Assembly: GCA_027422505.1 (NCBI GenBank)
Contig: JAPQWV010000326.1
Location: forward strand, 1-64,000
DNA length: 64,000 bases
Direction of reading: 5' to 3'
Origin: Craterostigma plantagineum
Taxonomy: Eukaryota; Streptophyta; Magnoliopsida; Lamiales; Linderniaceae
A program made the translations under genes and the position numbers. A model generated the notes under the pieces. The model made no database searches and was not told the DNA's origin. It was given only the letters and a program-made list of their open reading frames with translations. The first letter of the stretch is position 1; each line of letters starts with the position of its first letter. Below are positions 45,823 through 59,934 of this stretch, piece by piece.

Positions 45823-45936
45823 CAGTACCACTTAATTGTTCTCGATTACCACTTCATTTGTTCTGTAGTATCACTTGTCAATGAAGTGGTACTATAGGAC
45901 AAATGAATTGGTATTAAGAACAATGAAGTGATACTG
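45823..45936. repeat. Palindromic fold-back, arms ~54 bp
   Basis: The left arm (45823-45876, starting CAGTACCACTTAATTG) matches the reverse complement of the right arm (45884-45936) at roughly 85% of bases, with a 7-base loop. The phrase TACCACTTCATTGTT also recurs directly upstream from 45784. No clear terminal duplication found, so it is described only as an inverted repeat. Confidence 0.8.
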
Positions 45937-46348
45937 AAGAAATCGGATTCTTAAAACTAATTTTTTTGATCGGCTCATTCTCAGAATTTCTTCTCTTTTG
46001 CTGATAACTTCTATTGTAATATAAATGTGTATAGATAGGTGTACACGCGTACGTATATGTGTGTTTGCATGTGCTCTATTTAACTATCCCTCCATGTTTT
46101 TGCTTTGCTGACCTAAACAAGTTTGAATTTTTGTAATAAATGGACAAGACTTTTAAACCCTTTTCTTTCGGTTACAATTTTTTTTTCATTCCTTTTAAAT
46201 TTATAGTGCATTAATTAACTATTAGATTCTTACACTTGGCATCGATTTGAAGTAAGAAACAAGGGTTTGGTTCTTGGTGAAAATATGTAGAGAATCTGAA
46301 AAGGCATTTTCACTTTCAGGTGCAAATTAATTACAACAAATCCTCTCT
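45937..46348. other. Upstream region of the AP2 gene
   Basis: About 410 bases before the chosen start codon. Other AIL6/7 proteins have an N-terminal block with NWLxFSLSP that I cannot find here, so a further 5' exon may lie upstream. The sequence TTCTTCGCAG just after the ATG at 46349 could be its splice acceptor. Confidence 0.4.
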
Positions 46349-49272
46349 ATGTTCTTCGCAGGCAGTCGCCCATCTTGGGCTAGTCACAAACCCCAAGAAA
46401 CCATTTACAACGGCACTCAAGAACAACGACCAAAAGAAAACATGTTCAACTACATGCAATTAAACCCACCGCCGCCCAAGTTCGAGGACTTCTTCACCGG
46501 CGCCGGCGAGTCAACGGGCTCTTCGTTGACTCACATATACGACCAAAACCACCACCACCACCACATGTCTTTCTTAGCCGAGCCGCAAGGTGATCTCAAG
46601 AACTTTATAGAATATGAAGCCGTATTTTCTGCTAACTCGGCTTCTGATGAGGTTGTCGACGACTCGGCGGCTTTGGTGGGCCAAACTCAGTCTCCGCCCG
46701 TCGTCGACTCGCACGACGAGCTGTTCACGGCGGCGTATTCTCAGTACGGCCCTGTGAATGTGGCACAGGCGAATGCTGCTAATGGGTTGACACTTGGTGT
46801 CGTCGCTGGCGGTGGTTATAACACTGCGAACGGTGTGTATTCTGCTGTGAACGGTAATAACGTTAGTAATGGCGGCGGCGATCGCTTAGCTGCGGTTGCT
46901 GTTGAGTCTGAGAGTTGCAAGAAGATTATTGCTGATAGTTTTGGTCAGAGAACCTCGATTTACAGGGGCGTTACAAGGTAATCTATATTAGTTAGTTCGG
47001 CCTCTTACATTTAGTGTTGATGGATTGCTTTTATCTTCAAGAGTCAAGAAATCCTCCACTGTTATCAAAGGTCGGCCTTCCCTTTATCATCTAAAAATTT
47101 ATATTTAATTTTTCTTATTATTATTGATAAAGACATAGATGGACTGGGAGATACGAAGCACATCTATGGGACAACAGCTGTAGAAGAGAGGGTCAAGCGA
47201 GAAAAGGGCGTCAAGGTACAATTTTTCTTAAGAATCTATGAAGTTTTCAAACCGGATAAAAAAGAAGAGAAAAAAATCATATGTATACTATTGCATGTAA
47301 TGAATGTATCGACTGATGGTTCAGAGCCATCATGAAGCTTTTCGCTTTTTCTTTCTTTCTTTCAAATCGTATTTATGGTGATTGGTCGTCTGCAGTTGGT
47401 ACACGTACCAAATGTACTTGAAATACTTTCGCAGCTTCATATTATCTTTTGATGGGCCGCCATTGATTGTACTTTGCTAGTTTGTTAAGGTGCTGCTGCA
47501 ATATTCTTTAGATTGTTTGATCTCCAGGTTTATTATTATGGTAGAGATTTGTCATCCATGATGATTCTTATTAGTTGAAGATGATGACCCCCCATTGAAT
47601 GAATGAATTGTCACAGATCTACACAAATTATCACTTCAGTGCCTGAACTTCTGAAACTTATCAGTTTCCTTTTCTCTTTTCTGAAACTCATATACCCCAA
47701 TAGGGTTTTGACCAGAGAAGTCACATGAAAATTTTAAATGAGCCTGCCTCCCTTGTTTCTTGATTCATACCTATTCTGGTTTAGTATATATTTAAATGCA
47801 TCTTCAGTGCACTAAATGCTGTGTATTTTCGGACATTGTGGAAAGTAATAAGTAATATTAGAAAGAAATAATAAAATCAAACAAGAACAGTTCCAAGTAG
47901 CACATAAGATGCGAACATTTGTATGATATAAAAGTTGGATGTGGACTCTCGTTGACCACTATTCCTATGTGACATATCGGCATAAGAAATACAAATGATT
48001 CTTTTAGGTCTATATGGGATTGTAATTTCACATCCATTTATTTAGTTAATAATATACTAATACTGTTATAATTAAAATAAAATTCCGGTGCATAGCACGA
48101 GCCAAAACTAGTATTACTAATAAGTTAATGTTATGGACTTAATGAGTTCCTTTTTTTTTTGGTGGGAATAATTCGGACGACCGTATCTTAAACGACGGGC
48201 AGTTTATTTAGGTATGCAATTTATCCTTTTTTTTCTTGTCTGCTTAAGTTATGTATATGTATTGCATTCAGTGATCATTGGGACATTTTTCAGGGGGATA
48301 TGATAATGAAGAAAAGGCAGCAAGGGCTTATGATTTGGCTGCCCTCAAGTACTGGGGTTCAACTGCTACCACTAATTTCCCGGTGAACATTTCTTTTTAT
48401 ATCTGCATGCCTATATATTCGTCGAACTGGTGAATAACGTTTATCTGAAAACGGAATTTTCGATTTCTCAGATAGCTAACTATACCCAAGAGATGGAGGA
48501 AATGAAGCATGCCACCAAACAAGAATTCATAGCTTCTCTTCGAAGGTAGTACGTACGCCCACGCACACCTATTATATGCCTTTTTATTTCTACAATCATC
48601 ATGTCACCCTAATACATCATCCGTTTTTGTAGGAAGAGTAGCGGTTTCTCAAGGGGAGCATCGATCTATCGAGGCGTTACAAGGTTTGGACATTCCATAT
48701 TAGGGGAAGAAGGAAAGAAACCATATTTAACTAATATAACTGTCTGTGTCTTATTCTCAGGCATCACCAACAAGGCCGTTGGCAAGCAAGAATTGGTCGT
48801 GTGGCGGGAAACAAGGATCTTTACCTGGGAACATTCGGTAAGACCTATATTTATTTCATCTTAGAAATATTCGAAACATTGCAATATTGGCATTTTCCTT
48901 ATTTGTCCCTTCTTATTACGTGCACACACAGCGACCGAGGAAGAGGCGGCGGAAGCATACGACATAGCTGCGATAAAATTCCGGGGAATTAATGCAGTGA
49001 CAAACTTTGAGATGATTCGTTATGACGTCGAAGCCATAGCCAAGAGCGCTCTCCCCGTCGGCGCAGCTGCGAAACGGTTAAAGCTAAACAACGTTATTGG
49101 CTCTACAACAAGTGAAGAAAAGCTCGACGACTTTGGTGGTACGAGCTTCGAAGCTCAATGTACAGGCGGCGGTAGCAGCTTTGCTTGGATCCCGCCAATA
49201 ACGTCGTCGACTGCTGCTTCGAGCCACATACCTTGTGGTGTGCCTTTCGACTCTTTGCCAGCACCGTTTTAA
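46349..49272 (+). CDS. AIL6: AINTEGUMENTA-like AP2 factor (AIL6/PLT3 or AIL7 type)
   Basis: Exons 46349-46977, 47133-47215, 48203-48211 (9 nt), 48294-48382, 48472-48545, 48633-48683, 48761-48837 and 48932-49272, total 1353 nt, 450 residues. The first AP2 repeat (~203-270) reads [23 protein letters not shown], then [29 protein letters not shown]; the VYL is supplied only by the 9-nt micro-exon TTTATTTAG, typical of the ANT lineage. The second repeat is [33 protein letters not shown] with [14 protein letters not shown]. The segment [18 protein letters not shown] and the KPQE, KFEDFF and SFGQRTS motifs point to AIL6/AIL7. Such proteins promote meristem, lateral-organ and flower growth in the nucleus. 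The true N terminus is uncertain. Confidence 0.88.
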
Positions 49273-51518
49273 AATGGAACGTTGCGACGAACTCACAGTA
49301 GTAACTAATGCGGTTAGGTTTTAACTCTACTAAAATAGGCTATGGTTTTCTTTTACACCTGAATATGCTTCGTCTTGTTGGAGGAAGTACGTAGCTCTTG
49401 ATTTTTGAAACTAGTACTTTTCCGCACACTCTATGCGTATGCATATGATTTAATATTTTATGTCGTTCTTAACTTGAAGATTTATTATTTATTGTCGAAT
49501 TAATGAAATATAATTTCTACCTATATAAAAGAAAAATAATGTAGGGGGTGTAAGTATAATATGTAAAAAATATATATGGAACATGAAAATTCTTAAAAAA
49601 GAAACTAAATAAAAAATAGATGGATTAAACTGCAAATAAAAAGAACAGATCACATGTGACATTTATAGCATCCCACACACTTTATACAATAGTGTAAAAT
49701 ATAGATGATGTGATGATTAAAATTGAAAGGAGAGATAGTGAGGTCTCATATTGGACTTCACATCGATATTGTATCCAAGCCCATGAGTTGAGAATTCAAT
49801 TAGCAGAAACCCAATTAATGACCATTTGCAACTTTGGGCATGCATATATAGGAGTATATAATCTATACTATTATATAATTGGTGAGGGTTAAAAACGGCC
49901 CGAATTTGGTATGTAAATTATTTGCAATTTAGTCACTCATTTATAATATAATTAAGCAATTTTCATATCACTTCTAATTTTTTTATTTTACTGTACTTAT
50001 ACCTCTAAAACTAAGTTTTTTTTATATATTTAAAATTTATATGTCATCTTAAATAGTAGAAATTATAATTTTAAAATTTAAAATAATTTCAATATGATTA
50101 TATTTTAAGCACACGCATCGGGTGTGCAAGAAAGTACTAGTTATAATTAAACGCAACAATCGATCGATGCAGAATGGTTGGTGTGTAGTACGTATGTGTA
50201 GTGTGGCTATTTTGGACATGCATCCAAATTGATGACGATGTATATATGTATCACGCACACACTTACACACAGGGATGTGTGTGAAAGAAAAAGGCAGAAA
50301 ATAATATAGAACCTAGCTAGAATAATAGAGTAGGTGAAGGAAACAAGACAACGAAGCGTTTGTTCTAATGTAGTTGCTAAGACTCATGAAATTCTTGCAT
50401 TGTCCAGAAAAAAAAAAAAAAAAAAAGTGACAAGCGATGCATTACGCAGTAAGCTAAGTCTCTCACGTTAGTCTTGCAAGAAGGCACCCTTTCCTCTGTC
50501 TTTTTCATGATTATCATCTTCGGCCGATAAAATTTCAAGAATAAGGAAATAATATTGTTGAGACATTAAAGGAAAATATATGTATAATTATAAGAATTTT
50601 GAAAAGGGTCGTATAACCTTAAAAGGAAGAAAGAAGAGCAATCTTATTAATAATTAAAGTATTCTATGATCATGTAATTGCTGCTGCTTTCGAATATAAA
50701 CTCATAAAGCTCAAGAATGGAGGATATGAGGTGGGCTCACTGACCAAGAACAAAAAAGCTAAAAAGCAGTACACTTTGCAGCACCAAAGGACAAATCCTA
50801 TATATATGCCCACAATATGTTCCTTTAGTTTCTCTTTTCTTCGACATTCAAAGTTCTTCTAACACTGACAGTTGTTATTAATTATCATTCAGTACATGTG
50901 CCATTATTCAAACCTTTTTTTTTTTTCAGACACACACCATCGGTTTGCATGCGCTACGACTCTGCAACTAATTTCACATTGTCATCGATCAATTACACTC
51001 TAAAACTATTTATGGTTATAGGTAATATCTTTTGAAAGGAATCATGGACCATACGCATATGCCTTTAATATGTTTCAGAATAGGGTTTTCTTCACCAGCT
51101 TCTTTTCTTCTCTTCTGCTACATAATCTACACACATATCGTCAGTGGCGCTGATCAGAGGCTGAGAAGATCAGTTTTACCTTATCTAGAAAGAGATTAAC
51201 AGTGAGACAGTGATGGAAAGGGTTTATGAACACTGACGACGCAGCATCAAACAAAAGCAAACATATATGTCATAGATCTCAGCTCAGTTATTACACAAAC
51301 GCCTCTTCATCGGTCCCAAAATATTGAAAGCAAGCCCCAGTATAGATCAAGAAAGATGGCTATGGCAACAAATCATGTAAAAGAAAACAGAAAAACAAAC
51401 TTAATACAGGTCTTATTACTTGAATTCCACACATATAACAACAATTAAAAAGAAAACGAAGGAATTTTATAAACGCAATCTATCTAATAATCTGATCATA
51501 TAATAAACATACCATACT
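49273..51518. other. Spacer between convergent AP2 and Dof genes
   Basis: About 2.2 kb of AT-rich DNA with both 3' UTRs at its ends. An A run lies at 50408-50426. No coding frame, RNA gene or transposon ends recognised. Confidence 0.5.
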
Positions 51519-52393
51519 TTAGGGAAGGGCTGGGTAATGAGTCAAATCGCTCCAAGCTTGAATGATCCCACTGTTCCAATGAGTGCTGTTATTTTCATTA
51601 CTCAACACATTGCTCCCACTTGTTGCTGGCATTGGATTCACGGATGCAGCCAACGAATTATCAAAGAACCATTCAGTAGCTAATGTAGTCCCATTATCTC
51701 CGCCTGAATTATTATCTTTCCTCGATGAGCCAAGTACTCCACAGGACTCAGTTTCCAAATTCTGAAACAATATGGGCTGTGGCTTTTGAACTAGGGTTTC
51801 GATGCTTGCTGATGATGAGTTATAAGCCGACGACGTAGTGTTGTTAGCAGCAATATTTCCCTTTTGGTGACCATCGCCAACATAAAGCATGGCCAACCTT
51901 TGCTGCTGTAGTTTCCAGTGAAGGTCTTGGTTTATAGAGCTCAAGGACTCAATCGACGATGCGAGGCTGGGACTATTGTTGAAGCTCGAAGATCCCATTT
52001 CTTGAAACCTAGGAGCAGACAAAGGAAAGCTCGACAAGCCCGTGAAAGCAGATGAATTTGGCTCAGGAGGATCAAGACTGAAACTTGAAGGACCACAAGT
52101 AGTAGTGTTATTTGACGACAACCCAGCGTAAGATGCGAACTGGTTGTGGCGGCGTTCCTTAGTGCCCCACCTTTGGTCCAGTACCTTCTGCATGTCTTGC
52201 AAAAGTGCCTGGGCTGCGATAGACTGTAGTTGTTGTAATAACAAAATTTAGTGTTTGGAGAATCGCATCTCGGGCAGTTGAGGTGGGGCTGAGCTGCTGC
52301 TTGCTGAGGCTTCGATGACGAAGAGTTTTTCTTGCCAGATGATGCTGAGCTTGGGTTTTTATTAAGGGTTGAGTTGTTGTCAGGCAACATCAT
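51519..52393 (-). CDS. SCAP1: SCAP1/Dof5.7-type Dof gene with a broken frame
   Basis: Two overlapping minus frames are parts of one gene. The first starts at 52393 ([18 protein letters not shown]) and encodes the C4 zinc finger ([19 protein letters not shown]...CKTCRRYW) as far as KGGALRN. There the family continues VPIGGGCRK, but here the frame goes on to unrelated residues and a stop at 51941-51943. The second frame, shifted by one base, carries the remainder (from [14 protein letters not shown]), including [28 protein letters not shown] and the end [14 protein letters not shown]. That C terminus matches Arabidopsis SCAP1 (Dof5.7, guard-cell maturation). The basic stretch after the finger is missing, so about 3k+1 bases appear lost near 52157. 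No splice site explains it. It could be a pseudogene or a sequence error. Confidence 0.8.
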
Positions 52394-54592
52394 CTATGTA
52401 AAGAAAAAGAAAGCAGAAAACCCTAATTATTAAAAGAGGTGGAGATGGTTCCTTTTTCTTGTACTTATAGAAAAAGTGAGAGAGAGAGGGACAAAAAAGG
52501 TGAAGGGATGAAGGAGATCAGAAGAAATGGAACTAGTTTAGTTGTGGCTGTCTCAGTTTCCCTGTTGCAGAGGTTAGAGATAATTGGTTATAAAATTCAT
52601 TGATTTCATGCATGGAAGGAGAGTATATAGATAGATGGATGGGTTATATGACAACGATAGGATGTTGATGGCTTCTTGTGATCTTCATCAAGAAGAAACC
52701 TAACGTGAGCTGTTTTGTGTGTGTGTGATTGTTGGGGTCTAGATAGATCTTGCTATTATGGAATGAAGACATAAGTAGATGGAGATGTGTGAATATGTTA
52801 CTAATACATAATATGCTGAATAAATAATATTGTACTCACAATATATATTTTTATCCAGAAAATTAATTGCAAACTAGGTAACGATACACTATCCAATAAC
52901 GTCATTTGTTTTCGTAATAGGTTGAATAAGAAAACATATGTGGATTTTGAGGTTTTTAATGTATATAATATACCGGGGCAGGGATCAGACAAAAGGTATA
53001 TTATGTCTATATGTATTCTTCCGATATTTGAATTATTAATAAAGAAATAATATGAAAATGAAAGGTTAAGGGAATACAAAGCGAATAAAAGATGCAAAGG
53101 GAAATTCTAAGACGGACATATTTGCCAATTTAGGTCCCCCAAACGAACTAAACCATTCAATGTACTTCAACTATATCATCGTATCAAATTACAGGATGTT
53201 CCTTGGGAAATTGTAGGAGATTTTGCAAGATTATAATAATCATAAAGTATAATTAACATATTAGATTTTAATCAAATACAATCCTTTTTTTTTGCTAAGA
53301 TTGTGATGTGACATAATGTGGTACATAGACAAGTAAAATGAATCGTAATAATTGACTGTCCCGTACACAATTATTACTCATCATCAATAGTTCTGCGTCG
53401 ATTAAAGTACGGCAACTGAGATGATATCTTCTTCTTCTTCAATTTTTTCGGTCTTCTAATTAAATGATCTTGTTGCAGACTATCAGTTCAGTTAATAAAA
53501 TAAGATATCGAGTCGACAACCATCTGCTGTGATCATCAACAGACATTACAGCCTTGTCTCTTCCTTGTTATGTAACGTCCCTTTTCGCTATTTTTAACCA
53601 CACTTATCATTACTTATATATATATTATATATATATATAGCTGCTCACTCGGGTATTCAGATTACATAACATATATATGGAGAAGAAAAAGTAATGCAAT
53701 ATATATATATAAGTATAAATATGGATGCATGTGAGGGGACACATTATTATTGCAGCTGTAAAAATGTTAAATTTGCACTATTAGTGGTCCTCCCTTCCTC
53801 GAGTCTCTGTTTTCCATTGCAATTTAAGAATCATATGCGCGTCAATACGAATGTTTGAAATACATCTAAGTTGAAACAAAAGAAATAAAACGATAAAAGA
53901 AAATATAAATTGTATGTTATATATTTATAGAGTCGTCAGATGCAAGCCGAAAGGCCCTGGAAATATGGACGAATGTGTTATGATTGTTTTTTGGCATGCA
54001 GTTATATGGATGAAATTAAACGTGTCGTGGCCCCGTAAATAACGAGGAGAGGTTGTTTCTTTCTTCAGACAGATGAGAAGAGATGAGATCGATGGCCATA
54101 AGAAAGACTAAGACTAAGAGGGTGTTTTATCTCGTGAGACCAAAAGTGTGTTGATTCCCGTGAGATACGACCAAACAAAACACACACATAGTAATAAGAT
54201 GATGGATGATCGATCATCACCAAATAAAATAACCCTCTCTCTCTCTCTCTCTCTCCTCACGAGCCTTTTTGGTCATAGTTTCTTCTTTTTTCCTTCTTCG
54301 TTGCCTTTTGTGTTGGGGGTCTCCGTACGAACGTTTTCGAACATCAAGCTTGCTATGCTTTATGTTGTCTGACGTAGTCTTTCGTGGGACCCACTTTAGA
54401 ATTATAATTATTTCGAGTTCCCACCTTCGGCCCAAGTACGATGGACTAATGGGTTTCAATGGACTCCATTTTTAGAACTATTTTGTCAAAAGCTTAATGG
54501 GCTTGCAATATAAATTCAGCAAAACTCTAGATTGTCGGAACTCGGAAGTACGTGAATTGAATGTCTGTTGCCGAGTTCCGAGATTCTCTCCC

Positions 54593-54630
<38 letters not shown>

Positions 54631-54872
54631 CGTAGCCGAATCAAGGTTGGAAGTCTGAATAGCTAGTGCCCACCAATTATTGAATTTCGGTTCGTAGCAA
54701 TCGCTGTTAGACAACTCCCTGGAGTTTTTGCTCAACGTCGGACGGCACAGTACGTGCTTGTTAAAATGTTTGTTCGTTTTTGTCATATGTTTTCTGTGTT
54801 TTTCGGCGGTAAATTAGTTGTTTCCTGGATTATTGCTTTCTCGTAGGTACGTAAGAAAAATTCTTCTTGCAT
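52394..54872. other. Divergent spacer between Dof and ELP4 with two (CT)n tracts
   Basis: About 2.5 kb. It holds the Dof promoter and 5' UTR (a further upstream Dof exon cannot be excluded; CTTTACATAG precedes the ATG) and the ELP4 promoter. (CT)n microsatellites lie at 54235-54254 and 54596-54627, the second in the likely ELP4 5' UTR. AT-rich palindromic runs occur near 53617-53639. No gene seen. Confidence 0.5.
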
Positions 54873-56663
54873 ATGGAAGCTCACAAACCTCGGACGAGCA
54901 GTTTCTCCCGCAGTTTTTCCGCTGCGTCAACCACAGTTCCGCAGATTCCTGGTCTCAAGCATGGACCGAACGGGACTATGTTTCTTTCATCTGGCATTCC
55001 AGACCTTGACAGTAATTTACCTTGTCTTTGTTTATGTGAAGGAAATATTGAATGTGTTCATATATTTGTTTTTGTATTAGAGTAAAGAACGTTTCTTTGT
55101 TGTCTGTGGTAGAAATTTTGGGTGGTGGGTTCGCATTGGGAAGTCTAGTGATGATCATGGAAGATCCCGAGGCACCACATCACATGTTATTGCTGCGTAA
55201 TTTCATGTCACAAGGGTTATTACATCACCAGCCTCTTGTTTATGCGAGCCCTTCCAAGGACCCCAGGGCATTTCTAGGAACATTGCCTGCGCAAATGGCG
55301 TCGAAAGATGATAAATCTCGTGTTGCTGGTTCGGAGCAGGTCTGAATATGTCTATTTTCGGCTCTTTTTAGATATGAGTTGGCTTTGAGTTATAACTTTG
55401 GAGTGTGATAGTTGTTATGTGATGAGTCACAGGATAAAGGATTAAGAATCGCATGGCAATACAAAAAGTACTTTGGGGAGCAAAATGCTGAGTTTCAACG
55501 AGGTAACTTTTTTTTTTTTTCCCTTAGATGCCTCTTCCATTTTCCTTGCTTGGGTCTACTGCTTGTGGAAAGTAGTTCTTCAAACTTTTGTGCAAGTAAT
55601 AATGCCTTTGGTTACCTTGTCTCTTATGCAGATGGAAAATCAGAATACTGCTGTGAATTCGACTTACGTAAGCCTCTAGAGAGGCACTTGTTCAATGGTC
55701 AGAGCATCGATTGCATTAGCATTAAAGATTCTGTTGATCTTGCTGCATTTAATGATCGATGCATGAGCTTTCTGTCTCAATCTCCGAGGTAGTCTGGGGT
55801 CATTTCATTCTTCTAACTAAACAAGTGATTATATTTCCTGCAATTACCTGTAAATATTAGCATTGATCCTCTGTTTTCAGAACAGACGGAAACATCATCG
55901 GTGGTCGTATTGCCATCCAATCACTGTGTTCCCCGCAATGTGAATTCTCTGACAAGGTCCGCGTTGATAATATTACATGAGTTTTTCCAAATTCTTTAAT
56001 GTTTTTATTGTATTTCACATTACCATATCTATTTATAATATTTTTTCGTCAAGGATTGGGAAATGCTTTCATTCGTAAGATCTCTGAAGAGCGTGGTAAG
56101 AACGTCAAACGCCGTAGCGATTATAACTTACCCGCCCACTCTCGTATCAACAAGTTTCTCAAAAAGGCTTCAGCATTTGGCAGACACCTTAGTCTCTGTC
56201 AAAGCAATTCCAGGTTCTTGTTCTTCTTTTACACATCACTTCTATTAACCTCCACATAATAATCATTCACACTCTTTTAAATCCAAGCAGATGAAGATAA
56301 GGAACTTGCAAAGCTTCTAACGGGATATCAAGATATGGTTGGCCTTCTTAGCGTTCACAAAGTTGCTCGGATCAATACTCAGGTACACTCTATACTTCAG
56401 TCAGATACTTATATGAAATATGGGGAAAGAAGAGAAGCTCTTCTAAGCTAATTTTATATGTCACTTGTCTATTTAATAATGCTAAGGTTCCGGCAATTTT
56501 AGAGGCGACGACATTCTCAATGAAATTGCATAAGCGAAGATCGTTGATTTTGGAATCGCTGAATCAAGCGCCTGTCGATGGTTCAAGTGGAGGCTCTTAT
56601 TCTTCTTCTTCTTCTTCTGTTTCTTGTTCAGGATCTTCAAAGGGAGGTGCCCTTGAGTTTTAA
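54873..56663 (+). CDS. ELP4: Elongator complex subunit 4
   Basis: Eight exons: 54873-55011, 55113-55339, 55433-55502, 55632-55788, 55881-55956, 56054-56213, 56291-56382, 56487-56663, total 1098 nt, 365 residues. The ATG at 54873 gives [20 protein letters not shown]; a reading from TTG 54867 is not a real start. The PAXNEB/RecA-like fold is indicated by [42 protein letters not shown] (degenerate Walker A position), [40 protein letters not shown] and [11 protein letters not shown]. The Ser-rich end finishes GGALEF, close to the Arabidopsis ELO1/ELP4 end. Part of the Elp456 ring that binds tRNA and supports wobble-uridine modification by Elongator; in plants it affects leaf growth and stress responses. 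Confidence 0.95.
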
Positions 56664-57263
56664 ACCTTTAATATGCTAACTTGTTTCTTGGGTTCTTTGT
56701 ATTGTATGGTTGTGCACCAACCCAACCACTCTCTATTGTAAGTAGTAGTTGGTTCCCCATTAGTAGATTTCTCAAGGCCTAACTAATAAGGCTGAACATC
56801 AATCTATCTGACCATGTTAGGTTTTTTATGATGTTGGATTTCGTCATTAATTTATGCTTATCATTGCTGTCTTATTGGGCCTTACACACCATTAAACATT
56901 AAAGTCCAACAAAGGCCCAACAGCGCCGAAATTGACCAGCATAAGTGGTCCAGCGAAATCTGAGTCTTAGCTTACTCAGCAGAATCATCTTCTTTCATCA
57001 CTTCACCTGCGAAAGAACACGCTCTTCAACCAGTTGACTGACTCCCACGCGCCCCTATTATCTTATTTCCCTTTTATCTTCTCTTGCTTTTTTTATTGTC
57101 CTCTATCCACTAACATGTTAATTCCCAGCGCGTGTTACACACGCCCAGGCACGCCTCAAAACAAGACTCAACTCATGGACGCTCGTTCAGTCAACCTAAG
57201 CTCAAAATCTCTCGTCAGAGAAGAAGAGAAAGGAACACAAAAAAACATATATCGAATTCGAAA
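56664..57263. other. Spacer upstream of the 14-3-3 gene
   Basis: About 600 bases with the ELP4 3' UTR and 14-3-3 promoter. TGGGCC/GGCCCA motifs lie near 56876 and 56923. The leader before the 14-3-3 ATG is purine-rich. Confidence 0.5.
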
Positions 57264-58772
<1,509 letters not shown>

Positions 58773-59934
58773 TCCTATCCATCGATGGAACTTTGTCAGA
58801 GGCGACGGGCTTGAAACTGAATGCAAGCTCTTATATAGATAGATCTTTAATTTATGAAGATTGCCATAACTCTTCTTCATTGTGTGTTGTTTGCTGTGCT
58901 GTGAAGGGCAGACATACATGCATGCTTGTGGTGTTTATAACTTCACTACAGATTATCTTGTGATTTCAATCCTATCTTATGTTTTTAGCTAATTGATCTG
59001 AAACTACGCAATAAAGATCGATAGAAATTGACTGAATGATTGGCTGACCACATCGTAACTAAGTCATTGTAAAACAATTTCTTGTTTAAATATTCTGATA
59101 TATGATCAGCGATTGCTATGGCGTGGAGGAACAGAAGAAGCTACATGCTCTTATTTTTTGGATTGGATGCTTGCTAGCTTATACATTATTGTATGGTTGA
59201 ATGAAATTTATATGGACATTTTTATTTATTAAACATTACCAGCGAAGACTGAGCTCGAATCTCAAACAAAAAGATATAAACTAGTTGGATTTAAGCAAGA
59301 AGAGACTGGCAGATTTTTGAGGACCACCCTTTTGACGTTACGTTACCAATCACAATAGCACAAAGATTCCTAATTTTTTATTTAATAACACGTGACATGG
59401 GATGCTTGCGATTAAAGTGACGATCAAATTAACATGCAGATGTGTAACGAGAATATTTTGGGGTTAGCTCGATCTTTTTTGCAAGAAGGTGCTTGTTGTG
59501 GCGGGGAAAGTTGAATATTTTCTTTTAATTGTTAAAAAAAATAGAATATTTTTCATTGTGTTTCAAAGGTCCAAGAAAGGCGAATAAGCATGCATGCTTG
59601 CTTTTTATCTCAGTAATTTCAATCTTTTTTTTTTTTTTTTCGAACGTCTAAAAATCATGAGTATCCTAAGACGTATGTGTGCATCTAAATAACTAAACAT
59701 TTCATCAAAGGGTGTGTTTGCTTTGATTGAATGATCGGATATTTTAGATTTGGATTAATCCAATATGAATAATTTGAAAAATTAGTTAAAATTTCAAAGA
59801 TAATCTCATTGAAGGAGGGGACATTTATAGTGGAAGCCTATGATACGATACTACTTAAATAGAGAGCCTAAGAAGAGAAGCAAGACAATAATAACGGAAA
59901 TTAAGCTCATAAATTAGGGATATGCATGAAGTAA
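58773..59934. other. Spacer after the 14-3-3 gene
   Basis: About 1.2 kb of AT-rich sequence, starting with the 14-3-3 3' UTR. T run at 59624-59640. No gene seen before the MITE. Confidence 0.5.

Noticed and set aside
54596..54627. (CT)n tract as a regulatory element
   Set aside because: Such tracts are common in plant 5' UTRs; nothing here shows more than a microsatellite.
54867..54872. Upstream start for ELP4 (reading MH before MEAHK)
   Set aside because: The codon at 54867 is TTG, not ATG; the ATG at 54873 is used.
57132..57263. 44-residue N-terminal extension of the 14-3-3 protein
   Set aside because: The extra residues come from the 5' UTR; the family begins at or just before [16 protein letters not shown].
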